Positions 63,603-64,000 of a DNA stretch of 64,000 nucleotides are shown here, in pieces. Position 1 is the first letter of the stretch. Each line of letters begins with the position of its first letter. The DNA lies in NCBI RefSeq assembly GCF_900099765.1, contig NZ_FNDX01000030.1:1-64000 (forward strand), in the 5' to 3' direction. Both the position numbers and the translations under genes were made by a program. The notes beneath the pieces were generated by a model. The model was not told the DNA's origin, did not search any database, and saw only the letters and a list, made by a program, of their open reading frames with translations. The DNA is from Paenibacillus typhae. GTDB taxonomy: Bacteria > Bacillota > Bacilli > Paenibacillales > Paenibacillaceae.

Positions 63603-64000
63603 ATGAATGTAAGAAGACAACCGAAGTCCAATAAGCTGAAGATTTTTTCAAAAGCAATATTAGTAGCCATCGGAGCCATGATCGCTGCTTACGGGCTGGA
63701 GGCTGTGTTAATACCCAATAACGTCTCGGATGGAGGCGTGACCGGTCTCAGTATCGTGGGCTCGGAATTGTTCGGACTGCCGCTGGGGCTGCTGATTGCG
63801 GTCATTAATATCCCATTTGTGTGGCTGGGTTATAAACAGATCGGTAAAAGCTTTGCCCTTTATTCCATTCTCGGAATTGCTTCATTAGCAGTCGGCACTG
63901 TCCTTATGCATCACGTACCGACCATTATTCAGGGGGATACCTTGCTTGTAACGGTGGTCGGCGGGATTATTATCGGTTTCGGGATGGGTCTTGCTTTGCG
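63603..64000 (+). CDS. YitT-family membrane protein, N-terminal part (cut by window end)
   Basis: The frame from ATG 63603, behind GGGGAAG, is open to the end of the window (132 codons). It encodes a basic N-terminus and then helices with AAYGLEAVLIPNNVSDGGVTG and LPLGLLIAVINIPFVWLGYK, the YitT (DUF161 plus DUF2179) pattern. The function is unknown. It lies near another member of the wider family (62177). Confidence 0.88.
   Translation, partial: MNVRRQPKSNKLKIFSKAILVAIGAMIAAYGLEAVLIPNNVSDGGVTGLSIVGSELFGLPLGLLIAVINIPFVWLGYKQIGKSFALYSILGIASLAVGTVLMHHVPTIIQGDTLLVTVVGGIIIGFGMGLAL

Overview
The window looks like chromosomal DNA of a spore-forming, S-layer-bearing Bacillota, most likely Paenibacillus. 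The evidence is a sporulation sigma-K gene, two very large secreted proteins ending in three SLH domains, several YesM/YesN-type two-component systems beside sugar ABC importers that lack their own ATPase, frequent TTG/GTG starts behind strong AGGAGG sites, and many glycoside hydrolases. No rRNA, tRNA, insertion sequence or CRISPR array was seen.

Layout. 1-700: the tail of an unknown gene, a terminator, and the C-terminal two thirds of sigK without its N-terminus, which suggests the boundary of a skin-like element. 0.9-5.2 kb: a VanZ-like membrane protein, a TPP-riboswitch-controlled thiC, then a scar where two divergent genes (an MFS exporter and a DUF4309 protein) have both lost their 5' ends. 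5.3-20.7 kb: a dextran/isomaltooligosaccharide locus. It holds a LacI regulator with three operators, a 1703-residue S-layer-anchored GH66 cycloisomaltooligosaccharide glucanotransferase-like enzyme, a YesM/YesN pair, a CUT1 importer and a GH13 alpha-1,6-glucosidase. 20.7-23.5 kb: AraC, Gfo/Idh/MocA and ThuA genes. 23.6-27.9 kb: a respiratory module of a lipoprotein fumarate-reductase-like flavoprotein, an FMN-binding lipoprotein and a DcuS/DcuR-like system, with a near-consensus Rex operator in front. 28-31.2 kb: a secreted SLH-anchored amidase. 31.5-38.1 kb: a second YesN/YesM plus CUT1 importer operon.

38.2-45.0 kb: a VOC protein, a DinB protein with a LexA-type box in its promoter, an alpha/beta hydrolase plus ABC exporter operon, and an AraC/OmpR/kinase operon divergent from a GH95 glycosidase (45.1-47.9 kb). 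48.0-51.2 kb: a FecCD-type metal-chelate importer under a near-perfect Zur box. 51.4-53.8 kb: a GH94-like phosphorylase. 53.9-55.8 kb: a GntR/ABC operon with a clear sigma-A promoter and operator. 55.8-58 kb: a decayed HAD phosphatase and DUF1349 and DUF1569 genes. 58.0-62.8 kb: a PAS histidine kinase, a GH28-like beta-helix protein with no signal peptide, and a YczE-like membrane protein. The right end has 16-bp and 51-bp repeats, a small acidic ORF and the start of a YitT-family gene.

The main theme is sensing, import and breakdown of plant or microbial glycans. Extracellular enzymes are anchored to the S-layer, oligosaccharides enter through importers that probably share an MsmX-like ATPase encoded elsewhere, and cytoplasmic hydrolases or phosphorylases finish the work. 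The most unusual parts are the Rex-linked surface reductase, the GH66 enzyme with five beta-sandwich modules inside its catalytic domain, the Zur-controlled FecCD importer, and the interrupted sigK.
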